The notes: generated from the sequence alone by a model not told the origin. A stretch of 64,000 nt of DNA from Dyadobacter sp. SG02 (GCF_900109045.1 NZ_FNYL01000016.1:160707-224706); one strand, 5' to 3'; shown: positions 8,724-17,218, counted from the stretch's first letter. Program-made: numbers and translations.

Positions 8724-10019
8724 TCACATCGCTTTTCCGACTGGAATTTTACTCAGCATTTTCAAATCTTTCGGATTCGACGAATCGTATTGATAAAATC
8801 CGTCCTCTCCGATCAGCAGCAACGTTTTCCCAAGTGAGATTACGTCGTACGCATGCATGTCCTTGAAATGCGCCAGCTGGTTCCGATCTACCAAAAACTT
8901 GTCGGTTACATCGAAAACTTTCAACCCATGTTCACCCTCGCAAAGGAAAAGCGTTGGAAAGTCGATACTCAGGCCATGCGGGTTCTCCATTTGATAGCTT
9001 TTGATGAGTTGCGGAGCCGCCGCATTGCTTACATCGACGAGATCGAGTTGGTTCTGGGTTCCTGCGCACGCGGTACCGGTACGCAACGTCACATACGCAA
9101 TATCGTTGTGCACCACCACGGGATCGCAGGCGCGGCCATGCTGGAAGTTGGAGAGCTGTTTCGGTTCCGCAGGATTGGTATTGTCATAAATAAACATCCC
9201 GGTCGCGGAACCGATGAAGAGTTTGTTGTTGTAAGGGAAAATGGTTTCGATACCCCAGCCAAGGTTTACGGTAGCGAAATCGGTAGGTTGCGCTGGCTTG
9301 TCGATCTTAAAAAGATGCATTTGGCTTTGACTTACCGCGTAAAGAAAGTTACGATCCAGCGCGAAGCGCGCCATCGACCCGGCCTGGCCGTTTGTTCCGC
9401 CGGATGACTGAGGTGACGCCGATGATGCACTATTGAAAGACGCCCTGTCGGCCATCATCCAAACAATGCCTCCGCCCCACCATGAGCCGGGCGGAACGTT
9501 GTCTTCGCAGTTGACGGTGACCGTTTCCGTCACCCATTCCACATTCTGATCTGTTATCGAGCCTACGGATTCGTTCAAAGACCATCCGCCTCCGTCGAAA
9601 AGGCCGGTTTTAAATACATTCTTGACCCTTCCTACTTCTTTTGGCGCAGTTGGATCGGCAATGTCGATCGAAACAAGGTCGCTAAAACTGTCGGCGTAAA
9701 GGATATTGTCACGGACGGCGATATCACCATTGCCGGGAATATTAATGAATGTTACAAATTTGGGACTCGCAGGGTTACCGTTGTCGATGATGTGAATGCC
9801 TTTTTTAATTTCATTCACATATAAATATTTACCCTTCACATACATTTTTCCCGGCTGTTCCAAAGTACGAGGCGATTCGGCCTTCACCTGCGTCCGGAGT
9901 TCCATCAAGGAATACGTAACGTTGCTAAAACGGCGCACTACACGTGTTTCCTTACATTGATCGTTACACGACCAGCAAAGCCATGCCACGGCACATAACA
10001 GTAAAAGTTTAGGTTTCAT
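8724..10019 (-). CDS. LVIVD-repeat beta-propeller lipoprotein
   Basis: 431 residues with a lipoprotein signal (lipobox WLCWSC, Cys18). Repeated units of about 45 residues follow, of the form YLYVNEIKKGIHIIDNGNPASPK, ILYADSFSDLVSIDIADPTAPK, LFIGSATGMFIYDNTNPAEPK and AYVTL...LDLVDVSNAAAPQ, the LVIVD pattern expected to form a beta-propeller on the cell surface or periplasmic face. A Gly/Ser/Trp-rich insertion sits at about 170-215. First gene of a three-gene operon with an outer-membrane protein and a small lipoprotein. Ligand unknown. Confidence 0.85.
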   Translation of the reverse strand: MKPKLLLLCAVAWLCWSCNDQCKETRVVRRFSNVTYSLMELRTQVKAESPRTLEQPGKMYVKGKYLYVNEIKKGIHIIDNGNPASPKFVTFINIPGNGDIAVRDNILYADSFSDLVSIDIADPTAPKEVGRVKNVFKTGLFDGGGWSLNESVGSITDQNVEWVTETVTVNCEDNVPPGSWWGGGIVWMMADRASFNSASSASPQSSGGTNGQAGSMARFALDRNFLYAVSQSQMHLFKIDKPAQPTDFATVNLGWGIETIFPYNNKLFIGSATGMFIYDNTNPAEPKQLSNFQHGRACDPVVVHNDIAYVTLRTGTACAGTQNQLDLVDVSNAAAPQLIKSYQMENPHGLSIDFPTLFLCEGEHGLKVFDVTDKFLVDRNQLAHFKDMHAYDVISLGKTLLLIGEDGFYQYDSSNPKDLKMLSKIPVGKAM

Positions 10020-10103
10020 ACGGTTAGGTTTTAGAGGCTAGTAAAAATGATATTTCAACTTGGGTAAATGCAGGACAACGCTTTTTTGTAATTGGTTGGA
10101 ATA

Positions 10104-10140
10104 CAAAACAAAATCGTCCGAAAGCAAGGCCTTCGGACGA
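10104..10140 (-). terminator. Terminator downstream of serpin (distal hairpin)
   Basis: Arms TCGTCCGAA and TTCGGACGA pair perfectly around a 9-nt loop. Read on the minus strand the stem is followed by TTTTGTTTTG. It ends transcripts coming from the serpin gene before the LVIVD operon. Confidence 0.75.
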
Positions 10141-10152
10141 TAACGCACCCCG

Positions 10153-10176
10153 AAAATACCGGCGAACCGGTATTTT
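10153..10176. terminator. Hairpin with tetraloop downstream of serpin
   Basis: AAAATACCGG and CCGGTATTTT form a perfect 10-bp stem around a 4-nt loop (TTCG on the minus strand, an extra-stable tetraloop). The end of the stem supplies the T run in both directions. It stands 35 nt after the serpin stop, so the serpin has two terminators in tandem. Confidence 0.7.
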
Positions 10177-10211
10177 TTATCTTTGATATTTTTAAATGCT
10201 TTTCCGCATTG

Positions 10212-11441
10212 CTATTTCGATTCCGGATTTTTAATCCTGCCTACAAAAAGGATAGTGTTGGAAGTATTTTCGCTGATTATTAAACCAAACGGGCGGTCGC
10301 AAATGTACCTCGGTGGTTCTGACCCGGCTGAGGTAAGACCGATACCGATCGTTGTTACCGCAGCGGCTTCGGTTCCTTGCTCATCGATTCCCAGGTATGC
10401 ATCCTGTTTCACAAAATCCACATACAACTCGGCCAGTTTGTTGATCTTCGTCAATTGAGCACTATTCTCAAATGCACGTTTGATTCCCATTCCCGTCAGT
10501 GTCTCCTTCAACTGAGCTGAATAATCGAGTGTAAATTTGGGTAACCCCACTGTAATACCTCGTTCGGTCATTCCGCCGTTCAATTTCGACCATCCTTCGC
10601 CTGTGATCCCTTTGAGTGCCTCGTCGATTGTGTTCTGGCCTTTCGGAATAATCAAGGTCATATTGAACTGGCCATTGGCATAAGGAAGACGGACAGCGTC
10701 ATAGTTGCTTCCCGCGCCTACTTTGAAATCGGACCCGGCAAACATCATTTTTACGTTTTTGCTTTGCCCGTTTTCCAGCCTGAATGGTGTGTCTTGTGTT
10801 TTCTTTGCATCAAACCTGGTTTGCCAGTCGCCCTTGAAATACAATGCATTCAAAAGGAACATCACATGCTGTGGCTGAATGTTATCAAGTACCTTCTGAA
10901 TTTTACCATTCGTCTTATCGCTTGCCCATTTATTAATGCGATCTTTTGCAGCATCGTCAAATGGCAAACCTGTTACCTCCGATTCAAACGAGTTTTTCAA
11001 AACAGATTGAAAATCATCTTCAACGGAAAACCCATTTCTATACCAAACCGAATTCGCTAATCCTAAACTCACTTTCGAATCGGCGACGGGCAAATCGTTA
11101 ATCAATGTTTTATATGCCGCATTCAAATCAGCCAATGCAACGGCATCCATTTTTAATGCTTTTTGAATTTCATCGGCTGTCTCTTTCTCAGCCCCATTCA
11201 AAAGCATTCCCAAAGCCATGTGCAAGCTGAGTGGCGATACAAAGAAATTCTCCTCCGCGGATTGGGTTTTCTGTAACGCATGAATAAAGTCGAATGCAAA
11301 AGATGTAGTCCCATTTGAAACCGAGGCCGGTATTTCCACCGGATTCACCTCGTTTCCAGGAGCGACATTATCTTTTGTGCAGCCCGACAGCATTGCTGCG
11401 GCCAGCATAGGAATAGTGATCGACTTCTTTAAAATTTTCAT
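10212..11441 (-). CDS. Lipoprotein serpin (serine protease inhibitor)
   Basis: I place the start at 11441. This gives 409 residues with a clear lipoprotein signal (MKILKKSITIPMLAAAMLSGC); the longer frame to 11477 would bury it. The rest is a complete serpin: SPLSLHMALGMLLNGA, NALYFKGDW, and near the end the reactive-loop hinge DEQGTEAAAVT followed by RPFGLIISE. The small-residue hinge (GTEAAAVT) is the signature of inhibitory serpins that insert the loop into sheet A. By alignment to the usual P15 Gly the scissile bond falls in the LTSAG region, suggesting an elastase- or subtilisin-like target. It stands alone between terminators. Bacterial serpins are sporadic, so transfer is possible. Confidence 0.92.
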   Translation of the reverse strand: MKILKKSITIPMLAAAMLSGCTKDNVAPGNEVNPVEIPASVSNGTTSFAFDFIHALQKTQSAEENFFVSPLSLHMALGMLLNGAEKETADEIQKALKMDAVALADLNAAYKTLINDLPVADSKVSLGLANSVWYRNGFSVEDDFQSVLKNSFESEVTGLPFDDAAKDRINKWASDKTNGKIQKVLDNIQPQHVMFLLNALYFKGDWQTRFDAKKTQDTPFRLENGQSKNVKMMFAGSDFKVGAGSNYDAVRLPYANGQFNMTLIIPKGQNTIDEALKGITGEGWSKLNGGMTERGITVGLPKFTLDYSAQLKETLTGMGIKRAFENSAQLTKINKLAELYVDFVKQDAYLGIDEQGTEAAAVTTIGIGLTSAGSEPPRYICDRPFGLIISENTSNTILFVGRIKNPESK

Positions 11442-11540
11442 GGCTAACAGATGCAAGAATACTTTCTTTCCCCACAATCAACCCACAAATCGATAGATTC
11501 AAATCAACCGGCAATGGTTGGAAACTTTCTAGAAATTATA

Positions 11541-13106
11541 TCAAAAAGAATAGCGAACAGACCACGATACCCCGTATAAATAAGGATGTGAATCGAGGCT
11601 TTGGTTGGATTTGAAACCGGATGAAACAGCCCTTTGGTATGAGCCAGTCAGGTTGGCGCCCCAGTTCGCGGACAATTTATAATTCAACCTCAATCCTGTT
11701 GTAGCGGCCCAGTTCATGCCGCGATATATATCGTCGCTGGCCGTAGTCCTGATAATCTCTCCCGAAGCAGACTCGAGTTCGTTAGCCAAAAAGAAATTCG
11801 CCATCATCCCGCCGAGCACCGAATAGCTGAATTTTTTGTCGGGATTTAATGTAAAGCCCGCCTGCACCGGCAATTGGAGATACTGGTAGTTATTGCTTGC
11901 TTTTTTGGCAATATCTATATACAATGCTCCATTATTAAAGCCGGCCGCTTTATCGGCCGCAGGGCTATTCAATGAGCCATTCAATCCTGCCAATGCGTTT
12001 TCCAACACATTCGAAGACTGGTTATTGTATGGACTCAGCACATAACCGCCACCCTCATAAGCCGAATTGCCGCGGAGATAACTGATACCGGTCTCCACAG
12101 ACCAATGCTTCGACAATCGGACACCACCCTGTGTTTGCACCGCATACGAAGCGCGCGCCTCACTCGATCCGGTAGTAGCCCGCCTTTGGCTTACCGACTG
12201 TGCTGAAAACGCCATAGGCGCCTCTTTTAATTGGACATCCGGATTAAATGATGCCGGCATAACACCGAGGCCTGCATAATATTGTTTCGGTTTTTTCTCT
12301 TTTACCGGCTCCTCGATCTGAATTTGAGGACGGAAGAAAACGTGGCGTTTTTGCACGTAAACATCCAGATCGCTGTACGGTAAGGATGCCAACAATTGTG
12401 CGGAAATCGGTCGGCTTTCATCAGCTAACGCTGCCGCATTGCTATTTCCTGCCACTTTTGCCACACCAACTTCCAGAGGCTGAACACTCTCGGCAGGAGT
12501 TGCAATTGTGTTAACGACCTCATTGCCTGAGCTACTTTTCGCGGCCGGCCTCTGAATTACTTCAACGGCCGCTACTGCTGGCTCTTCATGCCTATTTTTT
12601 GTCCTGCCAAATGCGTTTTCAGGCTTTTCAGCGCCAGCATTCACGGTATTTGACGAGGCAATCTCGATTTTCGATTCGGCAGATTCTTGCTTTGCTAGTT
12701 TTGCGGATGACGTTTTAGACTCGCTTGCTGTCTTTGATTCGTTAGCAGCCGCCAGCTTTTCGGTGTTCAAGCTTTCACCGGTAGCAGGAGCATTTTCAGT
12801 TGCATTACTACGCTCGCTTACAGATTTACGGACCGGTTCGGTACTTACTGCTACTAGTGGCTTATCAATTGTCTTATCATCTGACATCCACAATCCACCA
12901 CCTACCAGTAATAATGCGGCGATCGAAGCGGCCGCGTACCACATTTTCGGCGATTGCCACCAAAGCGGAACTACCTTCTCCTGCTCCCCGTCAAGACGCG
13001 CTTCGATACCCTCCCACACAGACGGCGGGGGAGCTTCGGAAGCCTCCTGCAAGGCCTTTCTCCACTGATCCTCAAAATTGTTTATGTTGGACGGATCCAT
13101 CATCAA
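11541..13106 (-). CDS. Membrane-anchored protein with anti-sigma-like N-terminus and putative outer-membrane barrel
   Basis: 521 residues. Residues 1-45 are cytoplasmic-looking (FEDQWRKALQEASEAPPPSVWEGIEARL), a layout common in proteins encoded next to ECF sigma genes. One membrane segment lies at about 51-73. A low-complexity Ala/Ser/Glu/Lys linker runs to about 230, and residues 280-521 are beta-rich, ending SWSVRYSF as in outer-membrane barrels. The reading frame overlaps the sigma gene by 35 nt, a sign of coupled translation and partnership. The start could be any of three adjacent Met codons. I infer an anti-sigma role; no known anti-sigma domain can be proved by eye. Confidence 0.7.
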   Translation of the reverse strand: MMMDPSNINNFEDQWRKALQEASEAPPPSVWEGIEARLDGEQEKVVPLWWQSPKMWYAAASIAALLLVGGGLWMSDDKTIDKPLVAVSTEPVRKSVSERSNATENAPATGESLNTEKLAAANESKTASESKTSSAKLAKQESAESKIEIASSNTVNAGAEKPENAFGRTKNRHEEPAVAAVEVIQRPAAKSSSGNEVVNTIATPAESVQPLEVGVAKVAGNSNAAALADESRPISAQLLASLPYSDLDVYVQKRHVFFRPQIQIEEPVKEKKPKQYYAGLGVMPASFNPDVQLKEAPMAFSAQSVSQRRATTGSSEARASYAVQTQGGVRLSKHWSVETGISYLRGNSAYEGGGYVLSPYNNQSSNVLENALAGLNGSLNSPAADKAAGFNNGALYIDIAKKASNNYQYLQLPVQAGFTLNPDKKFSYSVLGGMMANFFLANELESASGEIIRTTASDDIYRGMNWAATTGLRLNYKLSANWGANLTGSYQRAVSSGFKSNQSLDSHPYLYGVSWSVRYSF

Positions 13107-13641
13107 ATCTTTTTTCTTTGTTCAATTTTTGTTGAAGCAATGTCCTTGCCCGCGAGTATTGGGATTTGGACGTTCCTTCGGAGATGCCCAACATCTGGGC
13201 GATCTCATTGTGCTGGTAACCTTCAATCGCGTACAGGTTGAAGATCGTCTGGCAACCTGGTGGCAATTCGCGGATCATTTCCATGAGCTGCTGCATCTGG
13301 AAATTCCCCAGCGTGAATTCCCTGTCCGACAAGCCATTATGGTGCACATCTATATCATCCAGTTCTTTCAGGTATTTCTGTTGCCGCAAGTGGTTCAGCG
13401 CCGTGTTCACTACCACGGACCTCAGCCAGTATTCCAGCGGGCTGTCTGCCCTGAAAGAATCTATATTTTCGTAAATTTTGATGAAAGCATCCTGCAACAC
13501 GTCCTCCGCGTCGGCACGGTTTTTCGTATAGCGGAGGCAAATAGCGAACAGCTTCCCCCCAAAAACATCATATAGCTGTTTCTGGGCGATGCGGTTGCGC
13601 TGCTTGCAGCCTTTCACCAGTTCCTGTTCGTTAAACGTCAT
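13072..13641 (-). CDS. ECF-type RNA polymerase sigma factor
   Basis: 189 residues. Region 2 is seen as LYDVFGGKLFAICLRYTKNRADAEDVLQDAFIKIYENIDSF, recognising the -10 element and binding core polymerase. Region 4 holds the helix-turn-helix YQHNEIAQMLGISEGTSKSQYSRAR for the -35 element. Length and domain order are those of extracytoplasmic-function sigma factors. The 3' end overlaps the following membrane protein by 35 nt, which I infer is its anti-sigma partner. The upstream 245 nt are shared with a divergent plus-strand gene, and no perfect TAnnTTTG box was found there. Confidence 0.92.
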   Translation of the reverse strand: MTFNEQELVKGCKQRNRIAQKQLYDVFGGKLFAICLRYTKNRADAEDVLQDAFIKIYENIDSFRADSPLEYWLRSVVVNTALNHLRQQKYLKELDDIDVHHNGLSDREFTLGNFQMQQLMEMIRELPPGCQTIFNLYAIEGYQHNEIAQMLGISEGTSKSQYSRARTLLQQKLNKEKRFDDGSVQHKQF

Positions 13642-13886
13642 CCGAAGGTTAGGGGTGCTTCGTTCGGTTTGGAAATAAATTCAGCACCTCTACCCATAAG
13701 ATAGCCGATTACTGTTGCGTTATGATCCGACTTGTGCTCTCGCGTCTGTCGTAAATTATCTGACAACCTCATTATCAAAATGGTTGGAATACGTCAAAAA
13801 CTATTGTCGAATGCCGGGTACTTTATGCCAAGGAACTATTCAGTGGCGCATATCATTTAATAAGTACAACCTAAAATCTATCGCCC

Positions 13887-14183
13887 ATGAGCCAATATAT
13901 GGTTGAAATCCAGCTGCCGGCTGTCATGTCGGAAGATTTCACAGCAAAAATACCTGCTCAGAGAAAAAAGATTAATGAACTGATGGAGCAAGGAAGGCTG
14001 ATGTCTTATGCCTTGTCCGATGATTACTCACGGCTCTGGTGTGTGGTACGCGCAGAAACTGAATTTGAAGTAATGTCACTCGTTTCGGAGTTTCCGCTGA
14101 TTGATTATATGGATCCCAAAATAACCAAGCTTATGTTCAATAACGTGGTAGCCCTTCGCTTACCTATGTTCTCATTGAACTGA
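13887..14183 (+). CDS. Muconolactone delta-isomerase-like small protein
   Basis: 98 residues. MVEIQLPAVMSEDFTAKIPAQRKKINELMEQGRLMSYAL and LWCVVRAETEFEVMSLVSEFPLIDYM follow the ferredoxin-like fold of muconolactone isomerase (YciI/MIase-type) proteins. No catechol-degradation genes are near, so the enzyme name should not be taken as function. It is monocistronic, with a strong terminator right behind it. Confidence 0.7.
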   Translation: MSQYMVEIQLPAVMSEDFTAKIPAQRKKINELMEQGRLMSYALSDDYSRLWCVVRAETEFEVMSLVSEFPLIDYMDPKITKLMFNNVVALRLPMFSLN

Positions 14184-14232
14184 CACTAATTTGAAACATT
14201 TTGTTGCCCGCCGCGCTGGCAGGGTAGCAGTT

Positions 14233-14268
14233 GCCTCGTCGGAATTCCCGGCGAGGCCTTTTTTATTA
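14233..14268 (+). terminator. Rho-independent terminator
   Basis: GCCTCGTCGG and CCGGCGAGGC form a 10-bp stem (one T-G wobble) around a 5-nt loop, followed by TTTTTTATTAT on the plus strand. It follows the muconolactone-isomerase-like gene. Confidence 0.88.
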
Positions 14269-14271
14269 TAA

Positions 14272-14757
14272 TCAAAGTTTTCTTGTAATCAGCGCTGCGA
14301 TTTTTTCCAAATGCTCCTGATCGGTCTCGCTGAAATCGTCAAGCGCGTCGCTATCCACATCCAGTACCATCGCCACCGTTCCATTTCTATGAAAAACGGG
14401 CACCACGATCTCTGACCGTGAAGCCGAGCTACACGCAATATGCCCTGGGAACTGCTCCACATCCGGCACGATAACCGTTTCCGCGCGTGTGTAACTTGTG
14501 CCGCATACACCTTTGTGGAATGGGATACGCGTACACGCGATCGGTCCCTGAAACGGCCCCAGCACCAGTTGCCCTTCCTTTACCAAATAAAAACCTACCC
14601 AGAAAAACCCGAATGCTTCCTTTAAAACTGCGGTTATATTGGCAAGGTTAGCCGTAAGATCGCTTTCGTCGGCAATCAGCGCTTCAATTTGCGGAAAAAG
14701 CGCCTGATAAACTTCTTTTCTGTTTGTATCTGTCGGTATAAATAATGTCTCTGCCAT
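14272..14757 (-). CDS. msrC: Free methionine-(R)-sulfoxide reductase (GAF domain)
   Basis: The start is placed at 14757 (MAETLFIPTD), giving 161 residues, the normal size of the fRMsr family; the frame open to 14853 adds 32 unlikely residues. The protein is a single GAF domain (FFWVGFYLV, LGPFQGPIACTRI, VPVF...VAMVLDVDSD). The three family Cys residues are present in PIACTRI, GVCGTS and HIACSSASRSEIVVP; the last is the catalytic one in this family. It reduces free Met-R-sulfoxide in the cytosol as oxidative-damage repair. It is divergently transcribed from purU with about 145 nt between the start codons. Confidence 0.85.
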   Translation of the reverse strand: MAETLFIPTDTNRKEVYQALFPQIEALIADESDLTANLANITAVLKEAFGFFWVGFYLVKEGQLVLGPFQGPIACTRIPFHKGVCGTSYTRAETVIVPDVEQFPGHIACSSASRSEIVVPVFHRNGTVAMVLDVDSDALDDFSETDQEHLEKIAALITRKL

Positions 14758-14902
14758 AGTATCAAAAACTGCCTTATTTTCAATTAACACAGATGCTTTT
14801 TGATTTGTTACAGATAATATGAAAATGCGCTCTGATTGAGCCGCTAATAGCATCTCTTCTGTTGTATATTTGAGGTTCGCTAAGTGCTACAACAAACCCT
14901 TC

Positions 14903-15736
14903 ATGAGTCAAAGACATATATTATTAATGGACGGCCCCGATCATAAGGGTTTGATTTACCATGTTACCCGCATTCTTTTTGCCCACAATCAGAATATCAT
15001 CAGTAACGACGAATATGTTAGTCCTTCCCGCTATTTCTTTATGCGTACTGAATTCGAGGGCGATACCGATATAGCGGAATTGTTAAAAGCACTCCAATCC
15101 GAATTACCTGCCGGCCTGAACCTGCGCATTAATCCTAAGAAAAACAAGGATATCGTGCTGATGGTCACCAAGGAGCACCATTGCCTGGGCGAATTGCTGA
15201 TCCGTTACGCATTTAACGAACTGGATGCCACTATTCTGGCGGTGGTGAGCAATTACAATACGTTACAGCCGCTTGTGGGGAAGTTTGGAATACCTTTTCA
15301 TTTTATTTCGCATGAAAACAAAACCCGTGAGGAGCACGAAGAGGCGATATTGAGGACACTGGATATTTACCGTCCGGATTACGTGGTGCTGGCCAAATAC
15401 ATGCGGATTATCACACCTCAATTCGTCGATCGTTTTCCGAACCGGATCGTGAACATCCATCATTCGTTCCTTCCCGCTTTCATCGGGGCAAACCCTTACC
15501 GGCAGGCTTACGAACGCGGCGTGAAAATCATTGGGGCTACTGCGCATTTTGTAAACAACGACCTCGACGAAGGTCCGATCATCGCGCAAGACGTAAAAGA
15601 AGTCGATCACAAACTGACCGCTTCGGATATGGCAACTTTGGGAAAAGACACTGAAAAAGCGGTACTCTCGAAGGCCCTAAAACTGGTTTTTAACGACCGC
15701 GTTTTCATCCACCACAACCGCACCATTATCCTGTAA
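14903..15736 (+). CDS. purU: Formyltetrahydrofolate deformylase
   Basis: I use the ATG at 14903 (MSQRHILLMDGPDHKG), which begins exactly at the ACT domain; this gives 277 residues, typical for PurU. Residues 1-80 form the ACT domain (DGPDHKGLIYHVTRILF). The formyl-transferase fold follows, with NIHHSFLPAFIGANPYRQAYERG, the catalytic His in NIHHS, GATAHFVNNDLDEGPII and its conserved Asp. It hydrolyses 10-formyl-THF to formate and THF, balancing one-carbon pools and feeding formate to PurT. Monocistronic with a terminator behind. Confidence 0.93.
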   Translation: MSQRHILLMDGPDHKGLIYHVTRILFAHNQNIISNDEYVSPSRYFFMRTEFEGDTDIAELLKALQSELPAGLNLRINPKKNKDIVLMVTKEHHCLGELLIRYAFNELDATILAVVSNYNTLQPLVGKFGIPFHFISHENKTREEHEEAILRTLDIYRPDYVVLAKYMRIITPQFVDRFPNRIVNIHHSFLPAFIGANPYRQAYERGVKIIGATAHFVNNDLDEGPIIAQDVKEVDHKLTASDMATLGKDTEKAVLSKALKLVFNDRVFIHHNRTIIL

Positions 15737-15743
15737 AACAAAG

Positions 15744-15778
15744 AAAAAGCCCTTAGTCAGAATCACCGAGGGCTTTTT
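15744..15778. terminator. Bidirectional terminator after purU
   Basis: AAAAAGCCCT and GAGGGCTTTTT form a stem of about 10 bp with T runs on both strands. It lies between converging purU and leuA and probably serves both. Confidence 0.85.
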
Positions 15779-15877
15779 GCAATCTGATGGATGTTATTGA
15801 ATATGTAATCTTACAAAAAATTCTTTAAAACATCAAATTCAGATTCAAGCTGTTAACTAATTCTAAGGATATTCTAA

Positions 15878-17032
15878 TTAAACCGCTTCCGCTGTACGCA
15901 CCAGCTCAACCAGATCTCCGTCGTTTACTTCTTTCTTGATATCGGCTACTTCGAGGAACCGTGTGTACAGTTCGTCCAATGCCGCTTTTTCAAAGGAGAA
16001 GCCCAATAATTCCAGTCGGTGCTTCAATGCGTGACGTCCGCTGCGGGCCGTCAACACGATATCCGACTTATCCACACCCACGTCCTGCGGGTTCATAATC
16101 TCGTAGTTCAGGTTGTTCTTTAGGAAGCCGTCCTGGTGGATACCCGATGAATGAGCGAACGCGTTACGACCAACGATCGCCTTGTTGGCCTGCACCGGCA
16201 TGCGCATCATTTTCGACACCAATTGGCTGGTCGGATAAATATGCTGCGTGTTTATCCCTGTTTCAAGACCTAGCTCCTGATGCACTTTCAATGCCATTAC
16301 CACCTCTTCCAGCGAAGTATTACCGGCGCGTTCGCCGATACCATTGATGGTCACCTCTACCTGACGCGCACCCTGATTGATACCTGCGATCGAGTTTGCA
16401 GTTGCCAGGCCAAGGTCGTTGTGACAGTGGATTGAGATCGTGGCCTTATGAATGTTCGAAACGTGTTCGAAGATGTATTTGATTTTGTTTCCGTACTCGT
16501 CGGGCAGGCAATATCCTGTCGTGTCAGGGATATTCACTACCGTCGCTCCGGCACCGATTACCGCCTCCACCAATTGCGAAAGGAACACCAGGTCTGCGCG
16601 GCCTGCATCTTCACAATAAAATTCTACATCCTCCACTTTACTTTTAGCATATTTCGTAGCCGCAATCGCTCTTTCGATGATTTTTTCGCGGGTAGTATTG
16701 AATTTATGCTGGATGTGAATGTCGGAAGAACCGATACCCGTGTGGATACGTGCCCGATTCGCATACTGCAATGCTTCCGCAGCCGCGTCGATATCGCCCT
16801 GCACCGCACGTGAGAGCGCACAGATAATAGGCTCACGGACAGCCTTGGAGATTTCTACCACAGAACGAAAATCTCCGGGACTTGAAACCGGGAAACCGGC
16901 TTCGATAATATCTACCCCCAGCTTTTCGAGTTGTGTGGCAACCACGATTTTTTCTTCGGTGGTCAATTGGCTGCCCGGCACCTGCTCGCCGTCTCTTAAA
17001 GTAGTGTCGAAGATCTGAACTCGATTACTCAT
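15878..17032 (-). CDS. leuA: 2-isopropylmalate synthase, short form without regulatory domain
   Basis: 384 residues. It condenses acetyl-CoA with 2-ketoisovalerate, the committed step of leucine synthesis. Catalytic motifs are FDTTLRDGEQVPG, SIHCHNDLGLA (metal-binding HxH) and NGIGERAGNTSLEE, with GRNAFAHSSGIHQDG behind. The chain stops near residue 384, so the C-terminal LeuA-dimer (leucine feedback) domain of the ~510-residue enzymes is absent. Feedback inhibition by leucine may therefore be lost and replaced by transcriptional control: the gene has its own 5' leader with a Leu-rich leader peptide and attenuator. leuB lies upstream, 263 nt away. I distinguish it from the neighbouring citramalate synthase by motif differences. 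Confidence 0.9.
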   Translation of the reverse strand: MSNRVQIFDTTLRDGEQVPGSQLTTEEKIVVATQLEKLGVDIIEAGFPVSSPGDFRSVVEISKAVREPIICALSRAVQGDIDAAAEALQYANRARIHTGIGSSDIHIQHKFNTTREKIIERAIAATKYAKSKVEDVEFYCEDAGRADLVFLSQLVEAVIGAGATVVNIPDTTGYCLPDEYGNKIKYIFEHVSNIHKATISIHCHNDLGLATANSIAGINQGARQVEVTINGIGERAGNTSLEEVVMALKVHQELGLETGINTQHIYPTSQLVSKMMRMPVQANKAIVGRNAFAHSSGIHQDGFLKNNLNYEIMNPQDVGVDKSDIVLTARSGRHALKHRLELLGFSFEKAALDELYTRFLEVADIKKEVNDGDLVELVRTAEAV

Positions 17033-17088
17033 TGGTGGGTATTAATTTTTTTATGGGACACGAATTTAACAATATTTCAGGCAATATA

Positions 17089-17118
17089 AAACCCTTTCCG
17101 TGTCACGGGAAAGGGTTT
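17089..17118 (-). terminator. leuA attenuator terminator (3:4 hairpin)
   Basis: AAACCCTTTCC and GGAAAGGGTTT form a perfect 11-bp stem with an 8-nt loop. On the minus strand the stem ends in TTTTATATT, a modest T run. It lies 56 nt before the leuA start and 31 nt after the leader-peptide stop. Its promoter-proximal arm (AACCCTTTCCC on the minus strand) can instead pair with the antiterminator segment at 17136-17145. Confidence 0.82.
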
Positions 17119-17133
17119 GTAACTTATCAAAAC

Positions 17134-17184
17134 ATAACCTTTCCCGCCCTCACGGTAGCTGTTGGAGATTGAGAATGAGGTTAT
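17134..17184 (-). promoter_or_regulatory. leuA leader antiterminator and 1:2 pairing region
   Basis: Read as minus-strand RNA, segment 2 (GGGAAAGGUUAU, bases 17145-17134) has two alternative partners. One is segment 1, AUAACCU at 17184-17178, inside the leader peptide codons around Asn-Leu, a 7-bp match. The other is segment 3, AACCCUUUCCC at 17117-17107, 10 bp with one bulged C, which is the left arm of the terminator. A ribosome held at the Leu codons would cover segment 1 and favour 2:3, preventing the terminator. This is the classical leader-peptide attenuation layout. Confidence 0.75.
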
Positions 17185-17203
17185 CTTGCTGGCTCATATT
17201 CAT
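17150..17203 (-). CDS. leuL: Leucine-operon leader peptide
   Basis: A 17-codon frame encoding MNMSQQDNLILNLQQLP. Leu codons are CTC, CTC, CTC and CTA with one Ile ATT between, so four of the last nine residues are Leu. The stop TGA sits directly before the antiterminator segment and the whole precedes leuA. It is too short for gene callers. It would sense charged tRNA-Leu: slow translation frees segment 2 to block the terminator. A second in-frame ATG (codon 3) could also start it. No other leader ORF of comparable Leu content lies in this 263-nt gap. I call it from codon content plus RNA structure; expression is not proven. Confidence 0.8.
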   Translation of the reverse strand: MNMSQQDNLILNLQQLP

Positions 17204-17206
17204 GTT

Positions 17207-17218
17207 GCGAAATTTCGC
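17207..17218. promoter_or_regulatory. Palindrome GCGAAATTTCGC in leuA leader
   Basis: A perfect 12-bp palindrome ending 3 nt before the leader-peptide ATG. The same 12 bases occur in the ilvD leader at 31649-31660. In both cases exactly 19 nt separate it from the putative -7 box. Candidate operator (downstream of the start point) or 5'-UTR hairpin shared by the two branched-chain amino-acid units. Confidence 0.65.
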
